A stretch of DNA of 64,000 bases from an uncultured Pseudomonadota bacterium. Lineage in GTDB: Bacteria; Myxococcota_A; UBA796; SXON01. The translations under genes were made by a program, and so were the position numbers. The stretch covers positions 43,305 through 107,304 of the forward strand of contig CAIQVJ010000008.1 in the NCBI GenBank assembly GCA_903875225.1, given 5' to 3'. Numbering within the stretch: the stretch's first letter is position 1; each line of letters starts with the position of its first letter. This document shows, piece after piece, positions 16,874 through 25,751 of the stretch. Under the pieces are notes generated by a model. It did not search any database, was not told the DNA's origin, and saw only the letters and a program-made list of their open reading frames with translations.

Positions 16874-17962
16874 ATGCTGCTGCTCCTCGCTGCCTGCCAA
16901 CCCGGATCGGTGGACGACACCGGCGCGCCCGCGGCCGACTACTCGCTGCCCGGCCCCTGGAAGCCCGCGCGCCACACCGCGCTCGTCACCGATACCGACC
17001 GCGATCGTGCGCTCACCATCGAGACCTGGTACCCCACCGACACCGCCTCGGGCGAGTCGTCGATCTCGGACATGGTGGTGAGCGAGACGGACCGGGTGAC
17101 CTACGATGGGCTGCTCGAAACGGCTCCGGCCGGCTGCCCGAGCCTCACCACCACTTCGGCGGTCGATGCCACGCCGGCGTCGGGCACCTGGCCGGTGATC
17201 GCGATGTCGCACTGCTACAACTGCACGCGGTTCTCCACGGCATCGGTGGCGGAGCGCCTCGCGAGCTGGGGGTTCGTCGCCGTCTCTCCCGACCATGCCG
17301 GCAACACGCTGTTCGACGAGCTGGCCGGGAGCTCCCTGCCGCTCGACACCGACACGCTCGCTCTCCGCGAAGCAGACCTTGAGTTCGCCCTCGATCGAAC
17401 GCTCGCCGGCGAGCTTGTCGACGGCCTGCCCGTGGACGGTGATCACGTGGGCACCTACGGGCACAGCTTCGGCGCGGTCACCGCTGCGATCGTGCTGCAA
17501 GATCGACTCGGCGCCGAGTCTGCGCCCATCGCCGGAATGTTCGTCGCCGCACCGCCCGAGAACCCCCTTCTTCCAGGGGTTTCGATGTCGAACCTCGACG
17601 CGCCGCTGATGTTCGAGTCGATGAGCGAGGACCACAGCGTGGGCGAGGCGGGGAACATCCTCATCGAGAACAACTTCAACGCCGCGCCCAGCACGGCGTG
17701 GTGGTTCGAGATCGTCGATGCCGGACACCTCTCGCCGAGCGACATCGTGGCCATCACGCCGGACTTCATGCCGGGCTGCGGGGACGACACCCGCGAGTCC
17801 ACGGGAGAGGCGTTCACGTACATCGATCCCGTCGAGGGGCGCGCCCTGAGCGCGTCGCTGGCTGCCGGGTTCTTCAGCGCCTATGTGAAGGGGGATGCCG
17901 GGGCGGTCGACTGGCTGCGGACCGCCATGGACGACGAGCGGATGACGGCCGAGACGCGCTGA
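16874..17962 (+). CDS. Alpha/beta hydrolase lipoprotein (PAF-acetylhydrolase-like)
   Basis: The 362-residue protein begins MLLLLAACQP, a very short lipoprotein signal with Cys8. The hydrolase core shows WPVIAMSHCYNC, the nucleophile elbow GHSFGA (Ser198) and a late DAGHLSPSDI with the likely catalytic His. This order resembles platelet-activating-factor acetylhydrolase II-type lipases, so a surface esterase or lipase is likely. An alternative GTG at 16844 would add 10 residues including an Arg, making a more ordinary signal, but would overlap the msrB start. Confidence 0.85.
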   Translation: MLLLLAACQPGSVDDTGAPAADYSLPGPWKPARHTALVTDTDRDRALTIETWYPTDTASGESSISDMVVSETDRVTYDGLLETAPAGCPSLTTTSAVDATPASGTWPVIAMSHCYNCTRFSTASVAERLASWGFVAVSPDHAGNTLFDELAGSSLPLDTDTLALREADLEFALDRTLAGELVDGLPVDGDHVGTYGHSFGAVTAAIVLQDRLGAESAPIAGMFVAAPPENPLLPGVSMSNLDAPLMFESMSEDHSVGEAGNILIENNFNAAPSTAWWFEIVDAGHLSPSDIVAITPDFMPGCGDDTRESTGEAFTYIDPVEGRALSASLAAGFFSAYVKGDAGAVDWLRTAMDDERMTAETR

Positions 17963-17976
17963 GCGCGGCTCCCGCT

Positions 17977-20268
17977 TCAGGGCTCGGTCTCTGTGACAGG
18001 GAGGTACAGCGATGTGAAGAGGAGGTCGTAGGCCGTGAGCACGCTGCCCTCCGGACAGACGATGGCGTTCGGCACGCCGCTCAGGTCCGGATCCTGGAGC
18101 GGCTCGAGGTCGGTGCACCGCTGCTGGAGCAGATCCGTGCCGTTGCCCGACCAGGAGTTGGCCTCGAGCGAGGCGGAGGCTGCATCCAGCAGCACCGCGA
18201 CCTCGCTGGCGCCCTCGAAGGTGTTGCCCGACAGCAACAGCCCGCCCGCCTCGCCCCATGCCGTGACACCGTTCTCGGCAAAGACGGAGTTTCCATGGAG
18301 CGTGTGGGAGCCGCTCGGAACGCCCAGGCCCCCGGAGACCGAGCTTTGCTCGATCTCGTAGAATCCCTGTCCGTCCAGCCACACGCCGGCGTAGGGATGG
18401 GGGCCGATCTCGCAGTCCACGACGGAGAGCGTGGAGACGCCGAAGGTTGCGTTTGCGTAGATGCCGAGACCGCCACCCCACTCCTCGTCCGCGACGTTGC
18501 CGGTGATGCTCGTGCCCCTGAGCGAGATGGTGCCGCCCAGGGCCACGGCGCCTGCGAACCGGTTGTCGGTGAGTGAGGAGTCCTCGAGCTCGAGGACGCC
18601 CCCCGCCACCACGTACCCGCCCACGCCCTCGGTCGCCGAGACCTCGCTTCGGAGCAGGTGCACCAGGCCGCCGTCCTGCGCGCCCAGACCGAGTGCCCCG
18701 CCGCTGTCCACGGTCCTGAGGGTGCCCCGCACCGCCGTGTCGACGAGATCCACGACGGTTCCCGCATCGGCCGCTGCCACGCCCACGTTGGAGTTGGCTT
18801 CGAGCGTGCATCGCGTCGCCCGGACCGCTGCTCCGTGGCGGGCCACGATGCCCTGGCCGCCGGTCCCTGCTTCGTCAGAGCGGGTGCGGGAGATCGAGGT
18901 GTCCGTGAGGTCAACGGTGCTTTCGTCCCCATCCGCCAGGACCCCCTCCGCGGTGTTCCCCTCGATGCGACACCCCGTGGCGGCCAGCCACGCTCCTTCC
19001 TGCGCCGCGACGCCGAGCCCGAGCAGCCCATCCGGGCTCGGGACGGTGTCGACGATCACCGTGTCGACGACGGTCACGCTCGTTCCCTGACCGTTGGCAA
19101 ACAGGCCGACGGCCGTGTTTCCCTGGACCACGCAGTCGGTCAGGGCCAGCGCCGCTCCGCTCTCCACGTCCAGCCCGAACCCCAGCGAACCCGGGGCCTC
19201 CGGCGTGTTCCACGCCACCCCGGAGGTGTCGAGCTCGACGACCGTGCCGCTGTCGGAGGCGTACACTCCGATGTCGGTGTTGGAGTCGAACCTGGACCCT
19301 GTGGCGGTGAGCGTGGCGCCTGCCTGCGCGGCTACGCCATAGCCATGATTTTCGATGACCTGCGAATCGACCAGGTGCAGGGTCGTGCCCTCGCCGGTCG
19401 CCATCACGCCGACGTCCGCGCTGCCCTGCACCGTGGACCGGGTGAGGGTCACCGTGGCGCCGCTCTGGGCTTCGATCCCACGCCCCAGGCCGTCCCGGTT
19501 GGGGAGTGTGTCCGATACCGCCGAGTCCACGAACGCGACGGTGGTTCCCGATCCCTCCGCGAACAGCGCTGCCTGGGCGTTGCCATCGAGCACGCACCGG
19601 GTCGCGGTGAGCACGACGTCGAAGCTGGCGTCGATGCCGACCCCGTCCAGGCCGTTGCGGCTCGGCTGCGTGCGCGACACCCGAACGTCAGTGAGCGTGA
19701 GCGATGCGTTGGTGGCCAGTAGCCCGGTCGAGTCGTTGTCGACGATGTCGGTCGCCGTCAACGTGAGCGCGGCATTCTCCACCCAGAGCCCGCTCGAGGC
19801 CCCGCCGGTCACGGTGAGCCCTTGCACGCGGATCTCCGGGGTGGCGCGACGCGAGTAGATGTCGATCGTTGCCGCTCCGTCGCTCTCGCTGCCGTCGAGG
19901 AACACCAGCTCTCTGCACCTCCCGGCCAGCGTGACGCCATCATGGGTCTGGTCGAGGCTGATCGCCTCGAGGTAGGTGCCGGCCGCCACGGCCACCAGCC
20001 CTCCACCGAGCTCCGCAGCGCGCTCCAGTCCCGCCTGCACCGTCGGGAGCGGGGAGTCCGCCGTGCCGGTGCCCTGGGGGGGAGCCCCGGCATCGACATG
20101 AACAGTCCCGTCGTCGACCGGCAACGCGCCCCACGTCCCCGTGCCGCAGGCCTCGGGTACACACGTATCCCCGTCGGCGAGCTCGCCCTCGGGGCAGCCC
20201 CCAGGCTGGACCGGAACCGGGGTCCGTGCGGGCTGGCCGCAAGCCGTCAGCAGCATCGCCAGGATCAT
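17977..20268 (-). CDS. Right-handed beta-helix repeat lipoprotein
   Basis: The protein of about 763 residues has a short lipoprotein signal (MILAMLLTAC), a Cys-containing segment and a Pectate-lyase-like entry (PLPTVQAGLERAAELGGGLVAVAAGTY). Six or seven tandem repeats of about 53 residues make up most of the rest, each with G-x-G-hydrophobic-x-A, a TAT/TLT strand and a GTxV.LVD strand. This is the pattern of a parallel beta-helix. No catalytic Asp/Lys set of lyases stands out, so binding is as likely as catalysis. ATG 20304 would add 12 uncharged residues; ATG 20268 has AGGTGG just upstream. Confidence 0.85.
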   Translation of the reverse strand: MILAMLLTACGQPARTPVPVQPGGCPEGELADGDTCVPEACGTGTWGALPVDDGTVHVDAGAPPQGTGTADSPLPTVQAGLERAAELGGGLVAVAAGTYLEAISLDQTHDGVTLAGRCRELVFLDGSESDGAATIDIYSRRATPEIRVQGLTVTGGASSGLWVENAALTLTATDIVDNDSTGLLATNASLTLTDVRVSRTQPSRNGLDGVGIDASFDVVLTATRCVLDGNAQAALFAEGSGTTVAFVDSAVSDTLPNRDGLGRGIEAQSGATVTLTRSTVQGSADVGVMATGEGTTLHLVDSQVIENHGYGVAAQAGATLTATGSRFDSNTDIGVYASDSGTVVELDTSGVAWNTPEAPGSLGFGLDVESGAALALTDCVVQGNTAVGLFANGQGTSVTVVDTVIVDTVPSPDGLLGLGVAAQEGAWLAATGCRIEGNTAEGVLADGDESTVDLTDTSISRTRSDEAGTGGQGIVARHGAAVRATRCTLEANSNVGVAAADAGTVVDLVDTAVRGTLRTVDSGGALGLGAQDGGLVHLLRSEVSATEGVGGYVVAGGVLELEDSSLTDNRFAGAVALGGTISLRGTSITGNVADEEWGGGLGIYANATFGVSTLSVVDCEIGPHPYAGVWLDGQGFYEIEQSSVSGGLGVPSGSHTLHGNSVFAENGVTAWGEAGGLLLSGNTFEGASEVAVLLDAASASLEANSWSGNGTDLLQQRCTDLEPLQDPDLSGVPNAIVCPEGSVLTAYDLLFTSLYLPVTETEP

Positions 20269-20334
20269 GAATCCACCTACCCCGAAGGGACCCCCCGCTG
20301 CCATCCCGGAGCCGGGCGCGGGGGAGCGCTCGCC

Positions 20335-20955
20335 TCACTCCCTGGACAGCGCTCCGCCCTCGAAGGTCCAACGCTCTGCTTCGAAGCCGTCGAAGTCCGA
20401 TCCGTCATGCGAGACGAGCAGCACGGGCAGGGCTCGCTCCCGACACAGCCTCGCGACCGCGTTGGCCAGTCGCACGCGGAGGACCCGATCCAGGGCTGCG
20501 AACGGCTCGTCGAGCAGCAACAGGCGGGGCCGGGAGAGCAGGGCGCGGCCCAGGGCCACGCGCTGGCGCTCGCCGCCCGAGAGATTTCGCGGAGACCGTT
20601 CCAGCAGCGCGGCGAGCCCGAGCTCTGCGGCCAGGGCGGTGACGTCCGAAGCCGAGCTGCGTCCCGAGTAGGACAGGTTGTGCCAAACGTTCAGGTGCGG
20701 AAAGAGCACGGAGTCCTGGGGCACCCAGCCCACGCCGCGCCGCCACGGGGGGACGTGGTCCGTGGCGGAGAGCCACGTCTCCCCCAGCGCCCGGACGGTG
20801 CCGACAGCGCGGCGCTCGACGCCAGCGAGCACGCGCAGCAGCGTGCTCTTGCCGGCGCCCGAGGGGCCGACGACGCCGATCGCCGGCGCCGTGCTGGTGA
20901 TCAGCAGCGCACTGTGGTCGCGTACGCGCACGTCGACGTGGAGTTCACCCCCCAT
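20335..20955 (-). CDS. modC: Molybdate ABC transporter ATP-binding protein
   Basis: This 206-residue ABC ATPase has Walker A GPSGAGKST, the Q-loop VGWVPQDSVLFPHL, the signature NLSGGERQRVALGRAL, Walker B LLLLDEPF and the switch His in LLVSHDG. The spacing and the direct link to a ModB-type permease support molybdate or tungstate uptake. It lacks the C-terminal TOBE (Mo-binding) domain of full ModC proteins of about 350 residues, so it is a short form. Its start overlaps the permease stop by 11 nt. Confidence 0.85.
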   Translation of the reverse strand: MGGELHVDVRVRDHSALLITSTAPAIGVVGPSGAGKSTLLRVLAGVERRAVGTVRALGETWLSATDHVPPWRRGVGWVPQDSVLFPHLNVWHNLSYSGRSSASDVTALAAELGLAALLERSPRNLSGGERQRVALGRALLSRPRLLLLDEPFAALDRVLRVRLANAVARLCRERALPVLLVSHDGSDFDGFEAERWTFEGGALSRE

Positions 20956-21634
20956 CGAGGTCCAGCCGGCGCCGTTGCCACCCGCTCAGGGCCTCGAACA
21001 GGACGAGCCCCACGAGCGAGAGCCCCAGGCTGGCGAGCAGCAACGTATGGATCGCCGCCTCGCCATCGGGGGCGTCGAGCGCGCTGTACACGGCCAGGGC
21101 GATCGTCCGCGTTCGCCCCTCCATGTTTCCGGCGATGACCGCCGTGGCGCCGAACTCCCCGAGCGCGCGTGCGAAGGCGAGGACGACCGCGGCTCCGATA
21201 CCCGGGTAGGCGAGGGGAAGCGGAATCCGCCACCAGGTGCGAACGGGCGAGACGCCGAGGGTCAGCGACACCTCCTCGTATCGGGGGTCCACCGCCTCGA
21301 AGGCCGAGCGGATGGTGAGCACGTAGAGTGGAAAGCCGACGACGAGCGCGGCGAGCACGGCCCCGGCGAGGGAAAACGGGATGGCGAGACCCGCGCTGCC
21401 GAGCAGTGACCCGACCGGGGAGGTCTGCCCGAAGAGCCGGAGCAGCAGGAGCCCCGTGACGACAGGGGGGAGCACGAGCGGGGCCAGCACCACGGCGGTG
21501 AGAGCAGCCTTGCCGCGGAACCGCCCGCGCGCGAGCAACCAGCCCGTCCCGAGCGCAGGTCCGAGCCCCAGGGCGGTTGCGGCGAGCGCGACCTCGCAGG
21601 ACAACCGGATCGCTGAGAGAGGGTCGGGAGGCAC
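20945..21634 (-). CDS. modB: Molybdate ABC transporter permease
   Basis: The 229-residue inner-membrane permease has about five hydrophobic segments, a typical PLVLPPVVTGLLLLRLFG stretch and the EAA-type loop RALGEFGATAVIAG. This matches ModB in length and motif. The GTG at 21634 has AAGG 6 nt upstream and gives the normal ModB length. The frame stays open upstream through the 51-bp array, but that extension is proline-rich and repetitive and is not part of ModB. No binding protein gene (modA) lies in the window next to it. Confidence 0.85.
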   Translation of the reverse strand: MPPDPLSAIRLSCEVALAATALGLGPALGTGWLLARGRFRGKAALTAVVLAPLVLPPVVTGLLLLRLFGQTSPVGSLLGSAGLAIPFSLAGAVLAALVVGFPLYVLTIRSAFEAVDPRYEEVSLTLGVSPVRTWWRIPLPLAYPGIGAAVVLAFARALGEFGATAVIAGNMEGRTRTIALAVYSALDAPDGEAAIHTLLLASLGLSLVGLVLFEALSGWQRRRLDLDGG

Positions 21635-22047
21635 GGGCTGCCTTATGCAAGTCGTCTGGTTGTGCAACGTCGTCAGCCCGGGCGCCGATCGTGCCGAGGA
21701 CACGCGCGTCCCGGGGAGGATCGTCGGGGCGGGCGCCGATCGTGCCGAGGACACGCGCATCCCGGGGAGGATCGTCGGGGTGGGCGCCGATCGTGCCGAG
21801 GACACGCGCATCCCGGGGAGGATCGTCGGCGCGGGCGACGATCGTGCCGAGGACACGCGCATCGCGGGGAGGATCGTCGGTGTGGGCGCCGATCGTGCCG
21901 AGGACACGCGCAATCCGGGGAGGATCGTCGGTGTGGGCACATCCGCGTCCTCACGCGCGCGGCCCACACACTGCCCGATCGCGATTGTTCGCAGCCGGAT
22001 GGGCCAAAATACGCATGCCGGCTCGCGACGCCGGGGTAGAGAGGCTC
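21635..22047. other. Intergenic region holding the first 51-bp array
   Basis: This 413-nt spacer between modB and the small membrane protein gene is the only stretch over 300 nt without a gene. It holds the five-copy array (21680-21934) and about 110 nt of unique sequence. In that unique part TTGTTC (21985) and an AT-rich run around 22006-22011 may form a weak promoter for the gene at 22048. Confidence 0.6.
21680..21934. repeat. Tandem array, five 51-bp units
   Basis: Units begin with gggcg at 21680, 21731, 21782, 21833 and 21884, spaced exactly 51 bp. They differ by only a few substitutions and no indels. Each unit contains GATCGT twice, giving ten copies in all. Because 51 is divisible by three, several frames stay open on both strands, encoding 17-residue repeats; I read these as a by-product. 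There are no variable spacers, so it is not CRISPR. Confidence 0.95.
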
Positions 22048-22371
22048 ATGGAAGACCAGACCCCTCAATCGCCCGGCTGTCTCATGCCGATCGCCTGGAT
22101 CATCGCCGCTGCCGTGGTCACGGTCATCGGCGTCGCCACTGTCGGGATGATGGCCTCCGGGTCTGAGTCCGCGGGCGTGTCAGCCGGCTACATGGCGTCG
22201 GGCCCGCTTGGGTTCGTCTGGGGCGGCGCGCTCGCGGCCCTGATCACCCACTTCGTCGCAAAGACGCCTGCCGCCCGGATCGGCGTGCCGCTGGGCTGTG
22301 GGTGTTTGAGCGCGATCGGGCTCGTGTTCGGCACCGTGTTCTTCTTCGCGGCGATCTTCCCGGCGCTGTAG
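22048..22371 (+). CDS. Small membrane protein of unknown function
   Basis: The 107-residue protein has a short polar start ([11 protein letters not shown]) and three hydrophobic segments, near residues 13-37, 48-65 and 79-105. One of these carries the motif [13 protein letters not shown] 22048 has GAGAGG about 5 nt upstream. I do not recognise a family. It sits between the 51-bp array and the convergent Mo-hydroxylase operon, so any link to molybdenum would be context only. Confidence 0.65.
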   Translation: MEDQTPQSPGCLMPIAWIIAAAVVTVIGVATVGMMASGSESAGVSAGYMASGPLGFVWGGALAALITHFVAKTPAARIGVPLGCGCLSAIGLVFGTVFFFAAIFPAL

Positions 22372-22393
22372 GCCGACGCAGCGAAGGGCGGAA

Positions 22394-24586
22394 TCAGACG
22401 AAGATCACGCCCCGCGCGGTCTTCTGCCCGGCGATGGGGAGCTCGCGGATGCGCTCCCCGATGGCGGCGAAGATCGCGTTGCAGACCGCTGGTGCGATCG
22501 GAGGGAGCGCGGGCTCCCCCACCCCGCCAGGCTGGTCGAGCGCGCCCTCGATCACCTCGACCTCGATCTCGGGCATCTGCCCGAGCTTCAAGACCGGGTA
22601 GGCGTAGAAATTCGGGGTCACGGCGGCGCCTCCGCTGAAGGACATCCGCTCCCCGAACGCCACGGAGAGGCCCATGCCCACTGCACCCTGGGCCTGGGCT
22701 GCGATGATCCCGCGGTGGATGCAGCGGCCACAGTCGAAGGCGACCCACACGCGTTCGACGTGAACCACGATGCCGTCCACGGTGCCCGCACCCGCGAGAT
22801 GGTCCTCCACGCGGATCTGCGCCACCTCCGCCACGATGGATCCGAAGCTCTCGACGACCGCGATCCCGAGGAAACGTCCGTCGCGGTGGTCCCAGTCCGC
22901 CATGTCGGCCACCCTGCGGACGAGGTTGTGGTGGCGCGGGGAATCCACGAGGTGGTCGAGCCGGAACTGCACGGGGTCCACCCCGGCGCCATGCGCGAGT
23001 TCGTCGATGAAGCACTCCCGGAAGAACCCGTTGTGGCTCGCGCTGACCGAGCGCCAGAATCCGGTGGGGATCGGGAGTTCGAGCCGGTTGTACTCCAAAC
23101 GCTGGTTGGGCACGGAGTAGGGGAGATCGAAGAAGTTCTCGCCCACGAAAAACCCGAACGGGAGCCCGTCGAGCAAGAAGGGGACGAACCGCGTGAGGAT
23201 GTTGGGGCCGGACAGGCGAACGGAGAGGTCGGTGATCCTGCCGGCGGAGTCCACCGCGCCGTTCAGCCGTGCCCCGAACGCGGGTCGATAGAACCCGTGC
23301 GAGAAGTCCTCCTCCCGGGTCCAGGTGACCTTCACCGGCTTGCCCACCGCCTGCGCGATCTGGGCAGCCTCCACCACGAAGTCCACCTCCGACTTGCGTC
23401 CGAATCCCCCGCCGAGAAAGGTCGTGTGCAGGACGATCGCGTCGTGGGGGACACCGAGCACCGCGGCGACCGCTCGCTCGGTGAATCCCTGTGCCTGCGT
23501 GGGTGCCCAGAGCTCCACGATGTCGTCGTGGACGTGCGCTGTGCAGGTGAGGGGCTCCATGGTCGCGTGGTGGAGGTAGGGCACCTGGTAGGTCACGCCG
23601 GACTCGACCGACGGCGGGCGCGCCCCGACCTTCTTGCAGAGTTGCCCCCGGTGTTCCAGTCCGTCCATCAACTCCCTTTCGATGGTCGCGTCATCAAGCT
23701 CGGAACGCCCGCCCTCCCAGGTCGCCACGACCGAGACGATCGCGACCCGGGCATGCCAGAACGTGTCGGCGATCACCGTGACGAAATCACTGGTGTGGCC
23801 CGTTTCGGAGCCCTTGAAGTGCAGGACGTCGATCACGCCGGGCAGCTTTCGCGCTTCGGTGTCGTCCACGCTCACGAGGCGGGCGCCGAACACCGGGCTG
23901 TGCAGCACGGTGGCCTGCACCGCGCCGGGCACGTCGACGTCGATGCCGAACAGCGCCGCGCCGTTCGTCTTGCTCGGGATGTCCAGGCGTTGGGGTTCGG
24001 TGCCGACCAGCCTCCAACTCCTGCGTGGCTTGGGGCTGGCTTCGGGGACGGTGAGCACCGCAGCCTCGGCAGCGAGATCGCCGTAGGTTGCGGCATGCTC
24101 TCCGCAGGTCACCCTGCCGCCTGCTGTGACACAACTCCCGACGGAAACGCCCCAGCGGTGCGCCGCTGCCTCGACGAGCATCGCCCGCGCCGTTGCGCCC
24201 GCGATGGCCATCGGTCCCCACCACCCGCGAACGCTCCCGCTCCCGGCGGTGAGTTGGGTCTTCCCAACGTCCGATGGATGCGCGTAGGCAATGCTGTTGG
24301 GTGCCATCTCCACCCGAACCGTCGCGAGGTCGAGGTCCAACTCTTCGGCCAGGATCATCGGGAGCGCCGTGTGCACGCCCTGCCCCATCTCGGAGGCGGG
24401 TACGCGCAGCGTGACCACACCCTGCGGATCGATGCACACATACGCACCGAGCCACTCGCCGTCCGGACCGCGATTGGGCGAACCCTCCGGGTCGTACTCG
24501 AGGAATTCGGGCGAGATCGGGAATGCGAACCCGAGGAGCAGGCCGCCGGCCGAACGCAGGATGTCGCGGCGCGAGAGGTTGATCAT
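22394..24586 (-). CDS. Molybdenum hydroxylase large subunit (IorB-like)
   Basis: The 730-residue protein is an aldehyde/isoquinoline oxidoreductase large subunit of the xanthine dehydrogenase family. It opens with a twin-arginine signal ([16 protein letters not shown]), so it is exported folded with its cofactor. Typical elements are [46 protein letters not shown] and, near the end, the active-site Glu motif [14 protein letters not shown]. It oxidises an N-heterocycle or aldehyde at the Mo-pterin; the exact substrate is unknown. It is coupled by ATGA to the iron-sulfur subunit and lies close to modBC. Confidence 0.92.
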   Translation of the reverse strand: MINLSRRDILRSAGGLLLGFAFPISPEFLEYDPEGSPNRGPDGEWLGAYVCIDPQGVVTLRVPASEMGQGVHTALPMILAEELDLDLATVRVEMAPNSIAYAHPSDVGKTQLTAGSGSVRGWWGPMAIAGATARAMLVEAAAHRWGVSVGSCVTAGGRVTCGEHAATYGDLAAEAAVLTVPEASPKPRRSWRLVGTEPQRLDIPSKTNGAALFGIDVDVPGAVQATVLHSPVFGARLVSVDDTEARKLPGVIDVLHFKGSETGHTSDFVTVIADTFWHARVAIVSVVATWEGGRSELDDATIERELMDGLEHRGQLCKKVGARPPSVESGVTYQVPYLHHATMEPLTCTAHVHDDIVELWAPTQAQGFTERAVAAVLGVPHDAIVLHTTFLGGGFGRKSEVDFVVEAAQIAQAVGKPVKVTWTREEDFSHGFYRPAFGARLNGAVDSAGRITDLSVRLSGPNILTRFVPFLLDGLPFGFFVGENFFDLPYSVPNQRLEYNRLELPIPTGFWRSVSASHNGFFRECFIDELAHGAGVDPVQFRLDHLVDSPRHHNLVRRVADMADWDHRDGRFLGIAVVESFGSIVAEVAQIRVEDHLAGAGTVDGIVVHVERVWVAFDCGRCIHRGIIAAQAQGAVGMGLSVAFGERMSFSGGAAVTPNFYAYPVLKLGQMPEIEVEVIEGALDQPGGVGEPALPPIAPAVCNAIFAAIGERIRELPIAGQKTARGVIFV

Positions 24587-25062
24587 GGGGTGCTCGTCGG
24601 GGGGGGCTGCGGGGCGATGGGCTGGGGCATCTCGTCGGCTGCCCGGCGGATCGCCTTCTTGATCCTCGCGTAGGTGGCGCAGCGGCAGAGGTTGGTCATC
24701 GAGTCGGCGACCGTCGCCTCATCCGGGTTGGGATGCGCGTCGAGCAGGGCCGCCGCTGCCATGATCTGCCCGCTCTGGCAGTAGCCGCACTGCGGCACCT
24801 GCTCCTCGATCCAGGCCTTCTGGACCGGGTGGTCGAGACCCTCGATCGTCCGTACAGCGCGGCCCTCCACGCCTCCTACCGTGGTGATGCAGGAGCGGGT
24901 CGCAACGCCCTCCACGTGGACCGTACACGCGCCGCACTGCCCGACGCCGCAGCCAAATTTGGTGCCGGTCAGGGCGAACTGCTCCCGGAGCACCCAGAGC
25001 AGGGGCGTGTCGGGATCGACCTCGACGGAGACGGGGCGAGAATTGAGGGTGAACGAGGGCAT
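24583..25062 (-). CDS. Molybdenum hydroxylase [2Fe-2S] small subunit (IorA-like)
   Basis: This 159-residue subunit carries two [2Fe-2S] clusters. Cys38, 43, 46 and 58 form the plant-type ferredoxin site ([13 protein letters not shown]). Cys92, 95, 126 and 128 form the second site ([17 protein letters not shown]). It passes electrons from the Mo site in the large subunit. It has no signal of its own and would be exported with its partner. Its stop overlaps the large subunit's start as ATGA. The C-terminal 15 residues are Pro-rich. Confidence 0.95.
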   Translation of the reverse strand: MPSFTLNSRPVSVEVDPDTPLLWVLREQFALTGTKFGCGVGQCGACTVHVEGVATRSCITTVGGVEGRAVRTIEGLDHPVQKAWIEEQVPQCGYCQSGQIMAAAALLDAHPNPDEATVADSMTNLCRCATYARIKKAIRRAADEMPQPIAPQPPPTSTP

Positions 25063-25136
25063 CCTTGAATGGTATCAAGGATGCGGTGGACGATCATGTG
25101 CTGGCGACTACCTTCCAGAGACTCCTGGAACGCCCC

Positions 25137-25598
25137 ATGGACACTGGTATTGCAGAGTCATCCCGTATCGAGGTCGTTGCCGGTCTCTCCCGGTTCCTCG
25201 CGGATTCATACACCCTTTACCTGAAGACCCACCACTTTCACTGGAACGTGACCGGCCCCCAGTTCAACGACCTGCACGCCATGTTCATGGTGCAGTACAC
25301 CGAGTTGTGGACCGCCGTCGACCTCATCGCAGAGCGGATCCGGTCCCTCGACGCACCCGCGCCCGGCACCTATCGCGAGTTCGCCGCGCTCACGAGCATC
25401 CCCGAGAGCCAGGGAGTTCCTCGGGCCATGGACATGGTCCGGCAGGTGAAGGAGGGGCACGAGACGTGTTGCCGGACGATCCGGCAGGTGTTCCCCATCG
25501 CCGGGAAGGCCAACGACCAGGCAACGCTCGATCTCCTCACGCAGCGCTTGGTCCTTCACGAAAAAACAGCGTGGATGCTTCGTAGTCTGCTGGAGTAG
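25137..25598 (+). CDS. dps: Dps-type DNA-protection ferritin
   Basis: The 153-residue protein is a Dps ferritin that oxidises and stores iron and shields DNA under stress. The intersubunit ferroxidase signature is present as LKTHHFHWNVTGPQF followed by LHAMFMVQYTELW and DLIAERI. ATG 25137 gives the usual length. A TTG at 25065 in the same frame would add 24 residues overlapping the promoter region. It is divergent from the Mo-hydroxylase genes, with about 75 nt between the starts. Confidence 0.93.
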   Translation: MDTGIAESSRIEVVAGLSRFLADSYTLYLKTHHFHWNVTGPQFNDLHAMFMVQYTELWTAVDLIAERIRSLDAPAPGTYREFAALTSIPESQGVPRAMDMVRQVKEGHETCCRTIRQVFPIAGKANDQATLDLLTQRLVLHEKTAWMLRSLLE

Positions 25599-25640
25599 GC
25601 GTTCGGTCCCCCGCGCGGATGTCGTCTGGGCGGGAGGCCC

Positions 25641-25751
25641 TCACCAGAACCAGGCTACGGCAGCCAACAGCCCCGGCACAGCGAACAGGTAGAGACACCC
25701 GCTCGACTTCGAAGGCCTGAGCCGCTTTCTCATCCAGTCCGCGTCGTTCAC
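25641..25751 (-). CDS. 36-residue single-membrane-segment protein
   Basis: A GTG overlaps the stop of the DsbA-like gene as GTGA. It opens a frame of 36 residues with a Lys/Arg-rich start (MRKRLRPSKSS) and one hydrophobic helix ending in AWFW. The positive-inside pattern and the coupled start are the only support; no ribosome site of its own is obvious, and an ATG six codons later could also serve. Confidence 0.4.
   Translation of the reverse strand: MNDADWMRKRLRPSKSSGCLYLFAVPGLLAAVAWFW

Noticed and set aside
21680..21934. CRISPR array
   Set aside because: The whole 51-bp unit is repeated with no variable spacers and there are no cas genes; the same holds for the array at 63801.
20945..21967. 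N-terminal extension of ModB through the 51-bp array
   Set aside because: The extension is a Pro/Ser/Arg repeat with no counterpart in ModB; GTG 21634 gives the normal length and has a ribosome site.
21577..22371. Extension of the small membrane protein through the array on the plus strand
   Set aside because: The array stays open in several frames on both strands; ATG 22048 has its own ribosome site and starts the non-repetitive part.
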